A stretch of 39,322 nt of DNA, from the NCBI GenBank assembly GCA_964558465.1, contig CAZLEF010000066.1, positions 1 through 39,322 of the forward strand, given 5' to 3'. This document shows, one piece after another, positions 39,268 through 39,322 of this stretch (position 1 is its first letter; each line of letters starts with the position of its first letter). Both the position numbers and the translations under genes were made by a program. The notes beneath the pieces were generated by a model. That model was not told the DNA's origin. It saw only the letters and a program-made list of their open reading frames with translations, and did no database searches. The stretch is from JACJYC01 sp964558465. Its GTDB lineage: Bacteria; Bacteroidota; Bacteroidia; Chitinophagales; Saprospiraceae.

Positions 39268-39322
39268 GATTGATTCGATTGATTCGATTGATTCGATTGA
39301 TTCGATTGATTCGATTGATTCG
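39268..39322. repeat. 9-bp tandem array (GATTGATTC)n, cut by window end
   Basis: Six uninterrupted copies of GATTGATTC fill 39268-39321 and the array runs off the window. It lies upstream of the M1-barrel gene. By analogy with the other arrays it may be the left arm of an inverted pair whose right arm (GAATCAATC units) lies beyond the window. Confidence 0.85.

Overview
The window reads as chromosomal DNA of a Bacteroidota bacterium, most likely from the Saprospiria or a related environmental lineage. The grounds are: two kinds of type IX secretion (T9SS) C-terminal sorting domain (type A at 4674-5684, type B at 11109-13022); many start regions with the Bacteroidota promoter form TTTG-N19-21-TAnnTTTG and no Shine-Dalgarno sequence; and lineage-typical families (DUF6580, DUF5522, WbqC-like, LytTR regulator, MnmD without MnmC1, a RibBA whose RibA half lacks zinc ligands). 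I see no rRNA, tRNA, CRISPR array, insertion sequence or prophage gene. It looks like ordinary chromosome rich in secreted and envelope proteins.

Layout. 1-497: end of an outer-membrane-barrel-like gene. 861-4571: a large SF1-helicase/nuclease-like protein whose catalytic motifs appear eroded. 4674-9736 (minus): secreted T9SS protein, then a cluster read WbqC-like > dynamin-like GTPase > LytTR regulator > PaaG-like isomerase. 9968-13816 (minus): DUF6580 membrane protein > DUF5522 protein > large T9SS type B surface protein > ARPP-1-like lipoprotein. 13966-20275 (plus): M1 peptidase, then a tight run of GT4 and GT2 glycosyltransferases, ribBA and a VTC-domain protein. 20337-27628 (minus): pdhB > smc > membrane-anchored HTH-like regulator, then a secreted lectin-fold protein with its own promoter. 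27812-30991: small lipoprotein, mnmD, an AP2/HNH-like protein on the opposite strand, ribD and a periplasmic thioredoxin-fold protein. 31085-39223: SNF2 helicase (minus), CPBP protease (plus), glycerophosphodiesterase lipoprotein (minus) and an M1 peptidase fused to a predicted outer-membrane barrel (minus).

The most striking structure lies between the genes. At least five gaps hold arrays of short units (about 7-10 bp) followed by their own inverted complement, so each can fold into a long hairpin: (GGGATGGTTT)n at 551-740, GTCGTAAGT at 4575-4668, CACAAAG at 9793-9868, GTTGATTT at 31006-31076 and CAGTTGGCAG at 34982-35029. A sixth array, GATTGATTC, runs off the right end. The unit sequence differs at every site but the architecture is the same. 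Three of them sit between convergent genes, where they could act as two-way terminators. A second class of compact hairpins with 3-nt loops occurs at 537, 15929, 21587, 21636 and 36125.

Other points of interest are the degenerate helicase/nuclease, a ToxR-like layout (HTH-like domain, one membrane span, periplasmic beta domain) in the gene after smc, the M1-barrel fusion, an AP2 protein with an apparently dead HNH part, and a triple GTACAA repeat across a candidate promoter. Several start codons were moved downstream of the longest possible frame because the longer forms begin with TTG/GTG or lie upstream of the promoter.
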